A DNA stretch of 7,724 nucleotides from an uncultured bacterium (GCA_905215665.1 CAJMQR010000054.1:1-7724); one strand, 5' to 3'. Positions 1 to 6,832 are shown, numbered from the stretch's first letter. Numbers and translations: made by a program. Notes: a model not told the origin generated them from the sequence alone.

Positions 1-13
1 CCCGTCAGTGTTT

Positions 14-361
14 TTATTGGCGTTCAAAGCCGAGATAGCGCGTTCCCTGAAAGCTGAGCTTTCCGCTGTCGCCCTCGAGGAGCATTCCGTATTCCGGACC
101 GGTCAGGGAGAACTCCATGCGGTCGCCGCTCTCCACCTGAAAGGTGGCATAGTAATATGTGAAGCCCGGCATATCATGACCGGCATTGCGGCGGAACTCG
201 GTTCTGCGCGAGATAACCTGTGCCGGAACCGTCAGCCGCGGCGAGCGGTCGTCCTTCTTCTTCCGGCCCAGATGGGAAAGCAGAATGGAAGCAAAAAGGA
301 TGAAAATCGTCACAAACATGATGCCGAACAGATAGGGGAACACACGAAACATCCAATCCAT
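14..361 (-). CDS. DUF2500-type small membrane protein
   Basis: A 115-residue protein with one hydrophobic segment near the N-terminus (about residues 9-30), a basic stop-transfer stretch (RKKKDD, about 33-38), then a soluble domain predicted to be beta-rich. That layout and the sequence TVPAQVISRRTEFRR ... YYATFQVESGDRMEFSL fit the DUF2500 family (YhhM-like), whose function is unknown. The soluble part ends with a short GTRYLGFER-like motif. The start ATG is supported by an AAAAGGAG ribosome site at 371-378 with 9-nt spacing. That site overlaps the stop codon of the upstream deacetylase gene, so the two are probably co-transcribed and perhaps translationally coupled. Which side of the membrane the soluble domain faces cannot be seen; the positive residues after the helix suggest it is cytoplasmic. 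Family assignment is from memory of the pattern and is fairly confident; any function is unknown. Confidence 0.85.
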   Translation of the reverse strand: MDWMFRVFPYLFGIMFVTIFILFASILLSHLGRKKKDDRSPRLTVPAQVISRRTEFRRNAGHDMPGFTYYYATFQVESGDRMEFSLTGPEYGMLLEGDSGKLSFQGTRYLGFERQ

Positions 362-376
362 ATGAGGTTTCTCCTT

Positions 377-1234
377 TTATTTACTTTCTATCAGGTCGGC
401 CAGCTCGTCAAAGGTGACAAAGGTATAGCCGCAGGTCTTGAGCATCCGGATGATCGCCTCAACCTTCAGGCGGTAGGTACGCAGGCCGCAGTTGAGATAG
501 TAGCGGTCGTAGAGCTTCAGATGTTTCAGCGCCGGCAGCCGCTCCCGCGACATCTCGAAGGGGTGCAGATAGAACACATAATAGTCGTTTTCACGCAGGT
601 AGCTGCCGATGAGCGGCATGATAAAATTCCAATGGCCCAGACGCACATAGCCGCCGCCGGAGATCGGATAGTTTTTCCCGAAAAGCTTCTGACACGTCAG
701 GCCAAACTCATAAAAGCCGTTCTTGCAGAACACGCCTTTCAAAAGCTCGCGGAAGCCGCTCATGTCGAGCTTTTCCACATGGCGGGCGGGCATGAAGTCC
801 ATTCGGCTGGAATCATAGCGGAAGCCGAGAGAGCGCAGGATATCCAGCTTGCCCTCGTCCAGACTGAAGCAGGGCGCGCGATAGCCGGTGACCCGTGTCT
901 GAAATTCCTCTTCCAGCAGCGTTTTTGCCTCCAGCGTCTCCCGGCGGAAGCATTCGTCATCCATGGTACACGGCGGGGTATGTTTTAAGCCGTGCAGCGC
1001 GATCCGGTGTCCCCGGCGGAGGTAACGAAGCAGGCGCTCCTTCACCTTCTGCGCCGTCTGGCAGACGGTGAACATCGTTGCTTTGATTTCATATTTTTCC
1101 AGGAGGCGGATGTACTCATCCAGCCCATCCAGCATGTCCTGCGTCACCTTCTGGCCGGAATTGGCGACACATTCCGTATCGTTGAATTCCTCCACATCCA
1201 TGGTGAACACGGCGTATTTCTTTCTGTTTTCCAT
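377..1234 (-). CDS. Polysaccharide deacetylase family protein (NodB-like, DVE type)
   Basis: A 285-residue protein without signal peptide or membrane segment, so probably cytoplasmic. It carries the carbohydrate esterase 4 / NodB-like pattern in the variant seen in PuuE, H. pylori PgdA and exopolysaccharide-linked deacetylases: strand TMDVEEF with D13, HGLKH with H81 and H85 (the expected Asp-His-His metal triad), RAPCFS with R119, and a late FYLHPFE with H224. The family removes acetyl (or formamide-type) groups from amino sugars or related compounds using a divalent metal. The canonical TFDDGP motif is replaced by DVE, as in this subgroup. The start is an ATG preceded by a good sigma-A promoter but only a weak Shine-Dalgarno (GGGCAG). 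The DUF2500 gene follows after 15 nt. No glycosyltransferase or capsule gene lies in the window, so the substrate cannot be named; a cell-surface glycan precursor or lipid-linked sugar is an inference. Confidence 0.88.
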   Translation of the reverse strand: MENRKKYAVFTMDVEEFNDTECVANSGQKVTQDMLDGLDEYIRLLEKYEIKATMFTVCQTAQKVKERLLRYLRRGHRIALHGLKHTPPCTMDDECFRRETLEAKTLLEEEFQTRVTGYRAPCFSLDEGKLDILRSLGFRYDSSRMDFMPARHVEKLDMSGFRELLKGVFCKNGFYEFGLTCQKLFGKNYPISGGGYVRLGHWNFIMPLIGSYLRENDYYVFYLHPFEMSRERLPALKHLKLYDRYYLNCGLRTYRLKVEAIIRMLKTCGYTFVTFDELADLIESK

Positions 1235-1281
1235 ATATCTGCCCGCGAACGAAAATGTTGGGCGGCAGGCCGCCTTTATTT

Positions 1282-1310
1282 ATTTTATTGGATAACGCTC
1301 CTAAAGTCAA
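1282..1310 (-). promoter_or_regulatory. Sigma-A promoter of the deacetylase-DUF2500 unit
   Basis: On the minus strand, -35 TTGACT (1310-1305) and -10 TAAAAT (1287-1282) are separated by exactly 17 nt. Transcription would start near 1275, giving a leader of about 40 nt. The leader opens with a GC-rich palindrome (GGCGGC-AG-GCCGCC, 1261-1274), and the gene's ribosome site is weak, so a folded leader might limit translation. The promoter match is direct; the translation effect is inference. Confidence 0.7.
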
Positions 1311-1391
1311 CAGGAAACCCCAGAAAGAATTCAGGCCGCAGGCGGTATGGCATCAGCGCCTTCTGTGCGGTACCGGCAAAACGGCGTTGCG

Positions 1392-1424
1392 CCGCAGATG
1401 AAAAAGATACTTTTTCATCTGCGG
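1392..1424 (-). terminator. Hairpin downstream of the holin-like gene, probable terminator
   Basis: A perfect 15-bp inverted repeat (1392-1406 and 1410-1424) closes on a 3-nt loop and lies about 20 nt after the stop of the small membrane protein gene. The stem is GC-rich at its base and A5/T5 next to the loop. No T-run follows the full stem on the minus strand. However, an alternative 6-bp stem (1428-1433 with 1406-1411) would be followed directly by TTTTT on the minus strand, and the two folds exclude each other. A terminator is the simplest reading. Confidence 0.5.
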
Positions 1425-1443
1425 TTTAGTATCAGATGAATTC

Positions 1444-1635
1444 TCATCCCTCCCCTCCTTTCTTTTCGTGCTGTACGCCGAAATAAAAGCTGATGACCGA
1501 GGTGACGATGAGCATGACATTGTCCGGACTGATATCCCCACGCAGCGCCAAAACGATAAACACAGCAATTACGGAAAGCGTCACAATGGTCTTGACCTTC
1601 AGCATATTGGCAAGATTCTGCAAAATCGTCCTCAT
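1444..1635 (-). CDS. Small holin-like membrane protein
   Basis: A 63-residue protein (66 if the ATG at 1644 is used). It has a basic N-terminal part (LANMLKVKT), a hydrophobic helix (IVTLSVIAVFIVLALRG), a short polar turn (DISPDN), a second hydrophobic stretch (VMLIVTSVISFYFGVQ) and a charged tail (HEKKGGEG). The KVKTIVTL ... LALRGDIS ... FYFGVQ pattern resembles small holin-like proteins common in clostridial phages and prophage remnants. No other phage gene is present here, so a function in lysis is not shown. Start choice: AGGAGG at 1648-1653 is 3 nt from the first ATG (1644) and 12 nt from the second (1635); the second is mechanically more acceptable, though both are possible. The frame stays open upstream to 2160, but that extension lies antisense to the lipoprotein gene and is not protein-like. 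The gene is divergent from the lipoprotein gene. I see no convincing minus-strand promoter. Confidence 0.72.
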   Translation of the reverse strand: MRTILQNLANMLKVKTIVTLSVIAVFIVLALRGDISPDNVMLIVTSVISFYFGVQHEKKGGEG

Positions 1636-1695
1636 TATCTTCATAACCCTCCTTTTTCTGTCCCTTAAGTCTATGCGAAATATTTTTCTGGTGAC

Positions 1696-1721
1696 TGTAA
1701 CCTTTTCTCCTTCCCGCCGTC
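1696..1721 (+). promoter_or_regulatory. Candidate ECF-sigma promoter for the lipoprotein gene
   Basis: TGTAAC (1696-1701) and CGTC (1718-1721) are separated by 16 nt, matching the AAC / CGTC core used by ECF sigma factors of the SigM/SigV/SigX type in Firmicutes. No equally good sigma-A promoter is seen ahead of the lipoprotein start. Transcription would begin near 1729 and give a leader of about 100 nt. The element match is direct; use by an ECF sigma is inference. Confidence 0.45.
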
Positions 1722-1743
1722 TAACAGTTGGGAGGAAGCGAAA

Positions 1744-1778
1744 CCCACCCTGACAGGACACAGTGCTGTCAGGGTGGG
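1744..1778. repeat. Perfect 13-bp inverted repeat in the lipoprotein leader
   Basis: CCCACCCTGACAG (1744-1756) pairs perfectly with 1766-1778 around a 9-nt loop. It lies between the divergent small membrane gene and the lipoprotein gene, about 50 nt before the lipoprotein start. No T-run follows on the plus strand; on the minus strand only three T residues follow. It could be an RNA hairpin of the leader, a terminator for incoming minus-strand transcription, or an operator. The sequence does not decide between these. Confidence 0.6.
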
Positions 1779-1830
1779 CATCCGATGCTCCCCGTAATTC
1801 ATCCGGGCTGAACCGGGAAAGGATATTCCT

Positions 1831-2376
1831 ATGAAACTGAAACATGTGCCGTTTTTTCTGCTTCTTTTCTCCGTCTTTCTGTTGTGCGCCTGTACCGCAC
1901 GGCCGAACGGCGAGGTGATTTACAATCACGTCCTTATGGTAGAAGACTTCGACGACACCAGCCCATATGATTTTGCAGGGATTTGTGATTATGTTTTTCT
2001 GGGAGAGGTCACGCAGGCCCAGGCGGTCATAAAGAGCGCGGATGAGAGGAGTCACTATAAGATCAAGGTGCTTCAGAATCTCAAAGGAACGCTCTGCCCG
2101 GAGGTCGAAGTGGAAAAATACGGCGGCTATCTGCGCGACGGAACCCTCTGTCTGCTGCAATCCGACACCAACACGGATATGCAGCTTCTGCCGGAGGAGA
2201 GAAAGCAGTATCTCTTTATGGCCTACGCACAGTCCGACGGAAGTCTCATTCTTACCGAGTTTTACGGCAATATTCCCTATTCCGGGGAAGCGCAGCTTGC
2301 GGAATACCGCGCTTATGTAGAAAACCAGACCGAATTTGAGCGCGAGCGCTTTGTTTCCAAATATGACGCGGGATAA
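1831..2376 (+). CDS. Predicted lipoprotein of unknown function
   Basis: A 181-residue protein and the only plus-strand gene in the window. It has a short basic N-terminus (MKLKH), a hydrophobic core and a lipobox LCAC with lipidated C21, so it should be exported and anchored to the outer face of the membrane. The mature part has a pattern seen in small beta-barrel (NTR/OB-like) secreted proteins: a strand VFLGEVTQA, then YKIKVLQNLKG (vector for 'KG' turn), VEVEKYGGYL, and YLFMAYAQSDGSLILTEF. That fold is only a suggestion from the strand pattern. A GGGAAAGGA ribosome site ends 7 nt before the ATG. Upstream lies a candidate ECF-sigma promoter, which would fit an envelope-stress-regulated surface protein. 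It is transcribed toward udk and closed by a strong terminator. Reading as a lipoprotein is confident; function is unknown. Confidence 0.85.
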   Translation: MKLKHVPFFLLLFSVFLLCACTARPNGEVIYNHVLMVEDFDDTSPYDFAGICDYVFLGEVTQAQAVIKSADERSHYKIKVLQNLKGTLCPEVEVEKYGGYLRDGTLCLLQSDTNTDMQLLPEERKQYLFMAYAQSDGSLILTEFYGNIPYSGEAQLAEYRAYVENQTEFERERFVSKYDAG

Positions 2377-2377
2377 G

Positions 2378-2422
2378 GATGCGGGCGCTGTCAGCCGACA
2401 GCGCCCGCATCTTTTCTATTTT
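2378..2422 (+). terminator. Strong intrinsic terminator between lipoprotein gene and udk
   Basis: A perfect 15-bp GC-rich stem (2378-2392 with 2397-2411) with loop AGCC is followed on the plus strand by TTTTCTATTTT. It begins 2 nt after the lipoprotein stop. The T-run overlaps the last codon of the convergent udk gene. On the minus strand the same stem is followed by CTTATCC with no T-run, so termination of udk there would be weaker. Confidence 0.92.
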
Positions 2423-3041
2423 AACACTGATCGATGTGCCGCTGGATGCGGTCGATGATCATTTCCAACGCAACGAGATTCTTGCCGCCCTCCAGAACAA
2501 CCAGATCGGCGTTCTTTTTGCTTGGCTCCACAAATTGCTCATGCATGGGCTTGACCGTGGAAAGGTACTGGTTCAAGACGGACTCCAGGCTTCTTCCGCG
2601 CTTTGCGACATCGCGCTTGATACGGCGGATCAGCCGGACATCCGCGTCCGTGTCCACAAAGATCTTGATGTCCATCTGCTCGCAGAGCGCCTTGTTCTCA
2701 AAAATCAGGATGCCCTCAACCAGAATAACTTTCCGCGGCTCGACCAGAACGGTCTCCTTGCAGCGCGAATACGTCGTGTAGTCGTAGATCGGGCATTGGA
2801 TCGGTCTGCCGGCCTTGAGCTGCTTGAGATGCTCATTCATCATCTCCGTGTCGAAGGCGTCGGGATGGTCGTAGTTGACCTTGCGGCGTTCCTCGATCGA
2901 CAGCTCCTCATAGGGGCGGTAATAGTTATCATGGCTCAGAACCGTCACATCGCTCTGAAAGCGGGCGATCAGATTCTTCATCAGCGTCGTTTTGCCGCTG
3001 CCGCTGCCGCCGGCGATGCCGATTACAATGATATTTGACAT
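2421..3041 (-). CDS. udk: Uridine kinase (uridine/cytidine kinase)
   Basis: A 206-residue cytoplasmic P-loop kinase, the normal length for Udk. It phosphorylates uridine and cytidine to UMP and CMP using a nucleoside triphosphate (ATP or GTP) in pyrimidine salvage. Visible motifs: Walker A GIAGGSGSGKTT (8-19), HDNYY (37-41), the NYDHPDAFD nucleoside-site motif (56-64), YDYTTYSR (86-93), the VEG of the Walker B region (108-110), and the basic lid RLIRRIKRD (136-144). All are conserved, so it should be active. The ATG has AAAGGAG at 3050-3056 with 8-nt spacing. It follows the nucleoside-type ABC transporter on the same strand with 89 nt between them, which contain a terminator-like hairpin and no clear promoter. 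Expression may therefore rely on readthrough from the transporter operon. The neighbourhood suggests the imported nucleoside is used by this kinase. Confidence 0.96.
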   Translation of the reverse strand: MSNIIVIGIAGGSGSGKTTLMKNLIARFQSDVTVLSHDNYYRPYEELSIEERRKVNYDHPDAFDTEMMNEHLKQLKAGRPIQCPIYDYTTYSRCKETVLVEPRKVILVEGILIFENKALCEQMDIKIFVDTDADVRLIRRIKRDVAKRGRSLESVLNQYLSTVKPMHEQFVEPSKKNADLVVLEGGKNLVALEMIIDRIQRHIDQC

Positions 3042-3076
3042 TTCTCTTTCTCCTTTGCAAACCGTCCGGAGCGCAC

Positions 3077-3112
3077 AAAACAGCTCTGTCCTACCCCACA
3101 GGGGTAGGACAG
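3077..3112 (-). terminator. Terminator-like hairpin between permease 2 and udk
   Basis: A perfect 12-bp stem (3086-3097 with 3101-3112) with a 3-nt loop lies about 18 nt after the stop of permease 2. On the minus strand it is followed by AGCTGTTTTG, a short and slightly delayed T-run. Partial termination with readthrough into udk is plausible, because no promoter is apparent between this hairpin and udk. Confidence 0.65.
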
Positions 3113-3130
3113 TCGCTTGCTGCTTGCTGT

Positions 3131-4075
3131 CTACCGCAGGCTCTTATCGTAGGGGATACCCTCCGCCTTCGGCGCTCTGGACTTCTTGGAAGTCAAAGCC
3201 AGAACGACCAGGGAGACGATGTACGGGAGCATATTGTAGACATAGCTGGGAAGATGCAGCGCCTGCATGAAGGCAAAGCCGGAGTAGACATTGCCCAAGG
3301 CGCGGAAGAAGCCGAAAAGCAGCGCCGCCAGCGCAATTTTGACCGGATTCCATGCGCCGAAGATCATAACGGCCAGCGCGAGGAAGCCGAAGCCTGCAAC
3401 GCCATACTCGAATTTCCAGACGCTGACGCCGGCGGTGATGAACACGATGCCGCCGATGCCGCCGAGTACGCCGGAGATCAGTGTGCCTGCATAGCGCATC
3501 TTATAAACGTTGATGCCGACGGAGTCCGCTGCCTGCGGATGCTCGCCGCAGGCGCGCATTCTCAGACCGAAGCGGGTCTTGTAGAGCAGGATATAGCCCA
3601 CGACCAGTGCAATCACCGCGACAAGCATGAACCAGTTGAATTCAAAGCTGCCCATGCGGACGATGAAGAAGTCCTTCTCCTGAATGTAGGAGATCTCGGA
3701 GGAGACGTTGCTGCCGCCGGAGGAGATGGTGTTCATGGCCTTGACCGCAACGGTAGCCGCGGCGGTGGCCAGAATGTTCATTGCCGTGCCGGTGATAGTC
3801 TGGTCGGCATTGAAATTGATTGCCGGAACCGCCAGAAACAGCGAGTAGATCATGCCCGCGATGGCGCTGGCGGCAATGGTCGCGAGGATCATGACGGGGG
3901 CGCCGACGGAAACAGGGATGAACTTCATCGCCAGCGCGCCGCCGAGGGCACCGATGACCATAATGCCTTCGAGGCCGATATTGATGATGCCGGAGCGTTC
4001 CGCAAAGCAGCCGCCGAGGGCGACCAGCATCAGAACCGAGGCAAAGATCAGCGTGTACTGAAGCAGTAATGCCAT
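3131..4075 (-). CDS. Nucleoside-type ABC transporter permease 2 (NupQ-like)
   Basis: A 314-residue integral membrane protein of the BPD_transp_2 type, rich in hydrophobic helices. The early INIGLEGIM motif (about 31-39) is the hallmark of permeases partnered with BMP/nucleoside binding proteins; LRMRACGEHPQAADSVGI in the middle is the typical cytoplasmic loop that contacts the ATPase. It should form the membrane channel with permease 1. Its ATG overlaps the permease 1 stop by one base (TAATG), with AGGAGG at 4085-4090 and 9-nt spacing, so translation is probably coupled. Length is normal for the family. The order binding protein, ATPase, permease, permease matches nupNOPQ of Bacillus subtilis (a guanosine importer). 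The family also includes uridine, purine and other nucleoside importers, so the exact substrate is not readable from this gene. Confidence 0.94.
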   Translation of the reverse strand: MALLLQYTLIFASVLMLVALGGCFAERSGIINIGLEGIMVIGALGGALAMKFIPVSVGAPVMILATIAASAIAGMIYSLFLAVPAINFNADQTITGTAMNILATAAATVAVKAMNTISSGGSNVSSEISYIQEKDFFIVRMGSFEFNWFMLVAVIALVVGYILLYKTRFGLRMRACGEHPQAADSVGINVYKMRYAGTLISGVLGGIGGIVFITAGVSVWKFEYGVAGFGFLALAVMIFGAWNPVKIALAALLFGFFRALGNVYSGFAFMQALHLPSYVYNMLPYIVSLVVLALTSKKSRAPKAEGIPYDKSLR

Positions 4076-5223
4076 TATTCAGCGCCTCCTTCCTGATTCG
4101 CTGCGGCTTTCGCAAGCGCGGCCTTCTTTTCGTCGCTCTTGCGGATTCTGTTTTTAAGGATGGACTTAAAGAACGGGGCGAACGCACACAGGTAAATGAT
4201 GAGCGCGGAGATCAGACTGGAGATCTGCGAGCAGTAGACCTGCAGGTTGACGTTTCCGCCGCCGCTGGTGATGTGCTGAATGAAGTAGGCTGACAGGATA
4301 CAGCCGAGCGGATTGAGGTTGCCGAGGAAGGCGACCGCGATGCCGTTGAAGCCCATGTCCGGAACGGAAGAAACCGTGGTTTCCCACTCCTCAATGCCGG
4401 TCAGGTAGAACAGGCCCGCGCCCATGCCGGCCAAGCCGCCTGCGATCACCATGGTGAGGATGATGTTGCGGTTTTCCTTCATGCCGCAATACTTCGCGGC
4501 GTTGGGGTTATAGCCGGTTGCCTTCAGCTCATAGCCAAATTTGGTCTTACTCAGCAGAACCCAGATCACAACTGCCATGATCAGGGCGAGCGGAATGGCG
4601 ATGGTGACAGTCTTTTCGTTGTTGAAGAGTTTGTCAAGGCCAAGCTTCGGCAGCAGCGCCGAGGGATTGACGGTGGCCAGCGCCTTGGTGTAGGGGCTGG
4701 AGGGATTCTTGATTACCTCTGAGCTCAGGATCATGTTGGTCAGATACAACGAAATCCAGTTCAGCATGATGCCGGAGATGACGACGTTGACGTTGCCGGC
4801 AGTCTTGAGCAGACCGGAGATGCCGCCCAGCAGAGCGCCCGCCGCGATAGCAGCAATCAGGCAGACATACCACGGAAGTTGGAGCTGGAGTGCGACAAAC
4901 AGCGCGGCGCAGGCGCCCGCAACGTACTGACCGGCGGCGCCGATATTGAACATACCGACCTTGTAGGCAAACAGGACGGACAGCGAACACATCAGCAGAG
5001 GCATCGTCTTTACGATGGTCTGGCCGAAATACTGCATCCGCTTTGCAGCCTTACCGTACTTGAAGAAGTTCTTCATGACGGCGATGATCGCTTCAAACGC
5101 GCCCTTCGGCTCGATGATGAGCAGAACGAGATAGCCGATGAGCAGGCCGCCGAGAATGCACAGCAGGGAAGCCAGCAGGCTTTGGAAGCCGTCATTGCGG
5201 ATGAGGGATCTCTTTTGCTTCAT
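4075..5223 (-). CDS. Nucleoside-type ABC transporter permease 1 (NupP-like)
   Basis: A 382-residue integral membrane protein of the BPD_transp_2 type. After a short basic N-terminus (MKQKRSLIR) comes a first helix (about 14-36), then further hydrophobic segments; FNIGAAGQY (about 92-100) corresponds to the NIGxxGQ family motif, and YELKATGYNPNAAKYCGM is the cytoplasmic coupling loop. It ends with a hydrophilic charged and alanine-rich tail (SDEKKAALAKAAANQEGGAE). The longer permease of the pair is the usual partner of NupQ-like proteins, together forming a heterodimeric channel. The ATG lies 3 nt after the ATPase stop; the TGGAGGT ribosome site (5234-5240) is inside the end of the ATPase gene with 10-nt spacing. 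Tight packing points to one transcript with the ATPase and permease 2. Confidence 0.95.
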   Translation of the reverse strand: MKQKRSLIRNDGFQSLLASLLCILGGLLIGYLVLLIIEPKGAFEAIIAVMKNFFKYGKAAKRMQYFGQTIVKTMPLLMCSLSVLFAYKVGMFNIGAAGQYVAGACAALFVALQLQLPWYVCLIAAIAAGALLGGISGLLKTAGNVNVVISGIMLNWISLYLTNMILSSEVIKNPSSPYTKALATVNPSALLPKLGLDKLFNNEKTVTIAIPLALIMAVVIWVLLSKTKFGYELKATGYNPNAAKYCGMKENRNIILTMVIAGGLAGMGAGLFYLTGIEEWETTVSSVPDMGFNGIAVAFLGNLNPLGCILSAYFIQHITSGGGNVNLQVYCSQISSLISALIIYLCAFAPFFKSILKNRIRKSDEKKAALAKAAANQEGGAE

Positions 5224-5226
5224 ACG

Positions 5227-6765
5227 TTACTGCACCTCCATTCTCTTGGCGCCGGCCATGTACAGGCCGAGCTCCTCGACGGTGGTCTTCTTGGGATCGA
5301 ACTCACCGACGATCTCGCCCTCGTACATGACGAGGATGCGGTCGGAGAGGCTCATAACCTCGTCCAGTTCCAGGGAGACGAGCAGGACGCCCTTGTTCTT
5401 GTCACGCTGGGCGACGATCTGCCTGTGAATGTATTCGATCGCGCCGACGTCCAGACCGCGGGTCGGCTGCACAGCGATGAGAAGCTGCGGATCCTTGTCG
5501 ATTTCACGGGCGATGATGGCTTTCTGCTGGTTGCCGCCGGACATGGAACGCGCCTGCGTGATGGGGCCCTGACCGGAGCGGACGTCATACTGCTCAATGA
5601 GCTCGTTTGCGTACTCGCGGATGTTTTTGCGTTTCAGGAAGCCCGCGCCGTTGACAAACTGCGGCTCAAAATAGCGCTGCAGGACCAGGTTGTCTTCCAG
5701 CGTATAGTCCAGAACCAGACCGTGCTTGTGGCGGTCTTCGGGGATGTGGCTCATGCCCATGATGGAGCGCTCACGGATAGGCGCGTTTGTGATATCCTTT
5801 CCGCACAGTGTGAGCTTGCCCGCCGTGGCCGGCTCCAGACCGCTGATGCCGTAGACCAGCTCGGTCTGACCGTTGCCGTCGATACCGGCGATGCAGACGA
5901 TCTCGCCCGCGCGCACCTGGAACGAGACGTTCTTGACGGCGTTATTCTTATGCACCTTGGAGGCGACCGTCAGGCCCTCAACATCGAGGATGACATCGCC
6001 GGGCTTGGCCTCGTCCTTCTGCACCTCGAACTCGACGTCGCGCCCGACCATCATGCGGGAAAGCTCTGCCTTGGTGGTGTTCGCAACCTCGACGGTGCCG
6101 ATATACTTGCCCTTACGCAGGACGGAACAGCGGTCAGCGACCTCCATGATCTCATTGAGCTTATGGGAGATAAAGAGGATGGATTTGCCCTCGGCAGCCA
6201 GATTCTTCATAATCTGGAGCAAGTCTTCGATTTCCTGCGGCGTAAGCACCGCCGTAGGCTCGTCGAAAATAAGGATCTCGTTGTCGCGGTAGAGCATTTT
6301 CAGGATCTCGGTGCGCTGCTGCATGCCCACCGTGATATCCTCGATCAGAGCGTCCGGATCGACGTGCAGGCCGTAGCGCTCCGAAAGCTCCAGCACTTTT
6401 TTGCGGGCGTCCGTCTTTTGGAGGAAGCCGCACTTGTTCGGCTCGACGCCGAGAATGATATTGTCAAGCACCGTAAAGCACTCGACCAGCTTGAAATGCT
6501 GATGCACCATGCCGATGCCCAGTGCGTTGGCGTCGTTGGGGTTGTTGATCTTGACCTCAACGCCGTCTTTTTTGATGATGCCCTCCTCCGGTTGATACAG
6601 GCCGAACAGGACGCTCATCAACGTGGACTTGCCCGCGCCGTTCTCACCGAGCAGGGCGTGGATCTCGCCGGGTTTCAACTGAAGCGTGATGTTATCATTT
6701 GCGACGATGCCGGGGAAGCGCTTGGTGATATTCAGCATCTCAATCGCATAATGCTCATTGCTCAA
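5227..6765 (-). CDS. Nucleoside-type ABC transporter ATP-binding protein (NupO-like, two ABC domains)
   Basis: A 512-residue cytoplasmic ATPase with two fused ABC domains, the form used by sugar- and nucleoside-type importers. Domain 1 is complete: Walker A GENGAGKST (40-48), Q-loop Q89, signature TVGMQQR (145-151), Walker B ILIFDE (164-169) and H-loop H201. Domain 2 is degenerate in the way usual for the family: GIDGNGQT instead of a standard Walker A (294-301), signature MSGGNQQ (408-414), and LLIAVQ where the Asp-Glu of Walker B is replaced by V432-Q433. ATP hydrolysis is thus expected mainly at one composite site. The start is TTG at 6765, chosen because a strong GGGGAGGAA site (6771-6779) is 7 nt upstream and the next ATG (residue 10) would cut into the conserved N-terminal strand. 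A near-consensus promoter lies directly upstream, so this gene and the two permeases can be transcribed apart from the binding protein. Confidence 0.96.
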   Translation of the reverse strand: MSNEHYAIEMLNITKRFPGIVANDNITLQLKPGEIHALLGENGAGKSTLMSVLFGLYQPEEGIIKKDGVEVKINNPNDANALGIGMVHQHFKLVECFTVLDNIILGVEPNKCGFLQKTDARKKVLELSERYGLHVDPDALIEDITVGMQQRTEILKMLYRDNEILIFDEPTAVLTPQEIEDLLQIMKNLAAEGKSILFISHKLNEIMEVADRCSVLRKGKYIGTVEVANTTKAELSRMMVGRDVEFEVQKDEAKPGDVILDVEGLTVASKVHKNNAVKNVSFQVRAGEIVCIAGIDGNGQTELVYGISGLEPATAGKLTLCGKDITNAPIRERSIMGMSHIPEDRHKHGLVLDYTLEDNLVLQRYFEPQFVNGAGFLKRKNIREYANELIEQYDVRSGQGPITQARSMSGGNQQKAIIAREIDKDPQLLIAVQPTRGLDVGAIEYIHRQIVAQRDKNKGVLLVSLELDEVMSLSDRILVMYEGEIVGEFDPKKTTVEELGLYMAGAKRMEVQ

Positions 6766-6770
6766 TCTAA

Positions 6771-6779
6771 TTCCTCCCC
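6771..6779 (-). promoter_or_regulatory. Ribosome site fixing the TTG start of the ATPase
   Basis: GGGGAGGAA on the minus strand lies 7 nt before TTG at 6765. No ATG is available at a suitable distance, so the TTG start follows from this site. A weak start codon on a strong ribosome site may moderate ATPase synthesis. Confidence 0.85.
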
Positions 6780-6797
6780 TTCACAGATTACTCGTTC

Positions 6798-6826
6798 ATT
6801 ATACACTATCACTATGGCAATTTCAA
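6798..6826 (-). promoter_or_regulatory. Near-consensus sigma-A promoter for ATPase-permease genes
   Basis: On the minus strand, -35 TTGAAA (6826-6821) and a perfect -10 TATAAT (6803-6798) are spaced by 17 nt. Transcription would start near 6791, leaving a leader of about 25 nt before the TTG start. This is the best promoter in the window and would let the ATPase and permeases be expressed independently of the upstream binding-protein gene. Confidence 0.85.
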
Positions 6827-6832
6827 ATATAA

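Noticed and set aside
8..988. Long plus-strand frame opposite the deacetylase and DUF2500 genes
   Set aside because: The minus-strand genes have family motifs, ribosome sites and a promoter; the opposite frame has none.
1645..2160. Upstream extension of the small membrane protein frame to 238 codons
   Set aside because: The extension lies antisense to the lipoprotein gene and through the intergenic repeat, has no motif, and a strong ribosome site marks the internal start.
3116..3129. Short tandem repeat of CTTGCTG just downstream of permease 2
   Set aside because: Only two copies of 7 nt; too short to mean anything without comparison.
3035..4069. 344-codon plus-strand frame opposite permease 2
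   Set aside because: Its Asp/His/Glu/Gly-rich composition is typical of an antisense shadow of a membrane protein gene; there is no motif or ribosome site.
5227..6765. Loss of catalytic residues in the second ABC domain as a sign of decay
   Set aside because: The degenerate Walker A and the VQ in place of DE are normal for the second domain of this transporter family.
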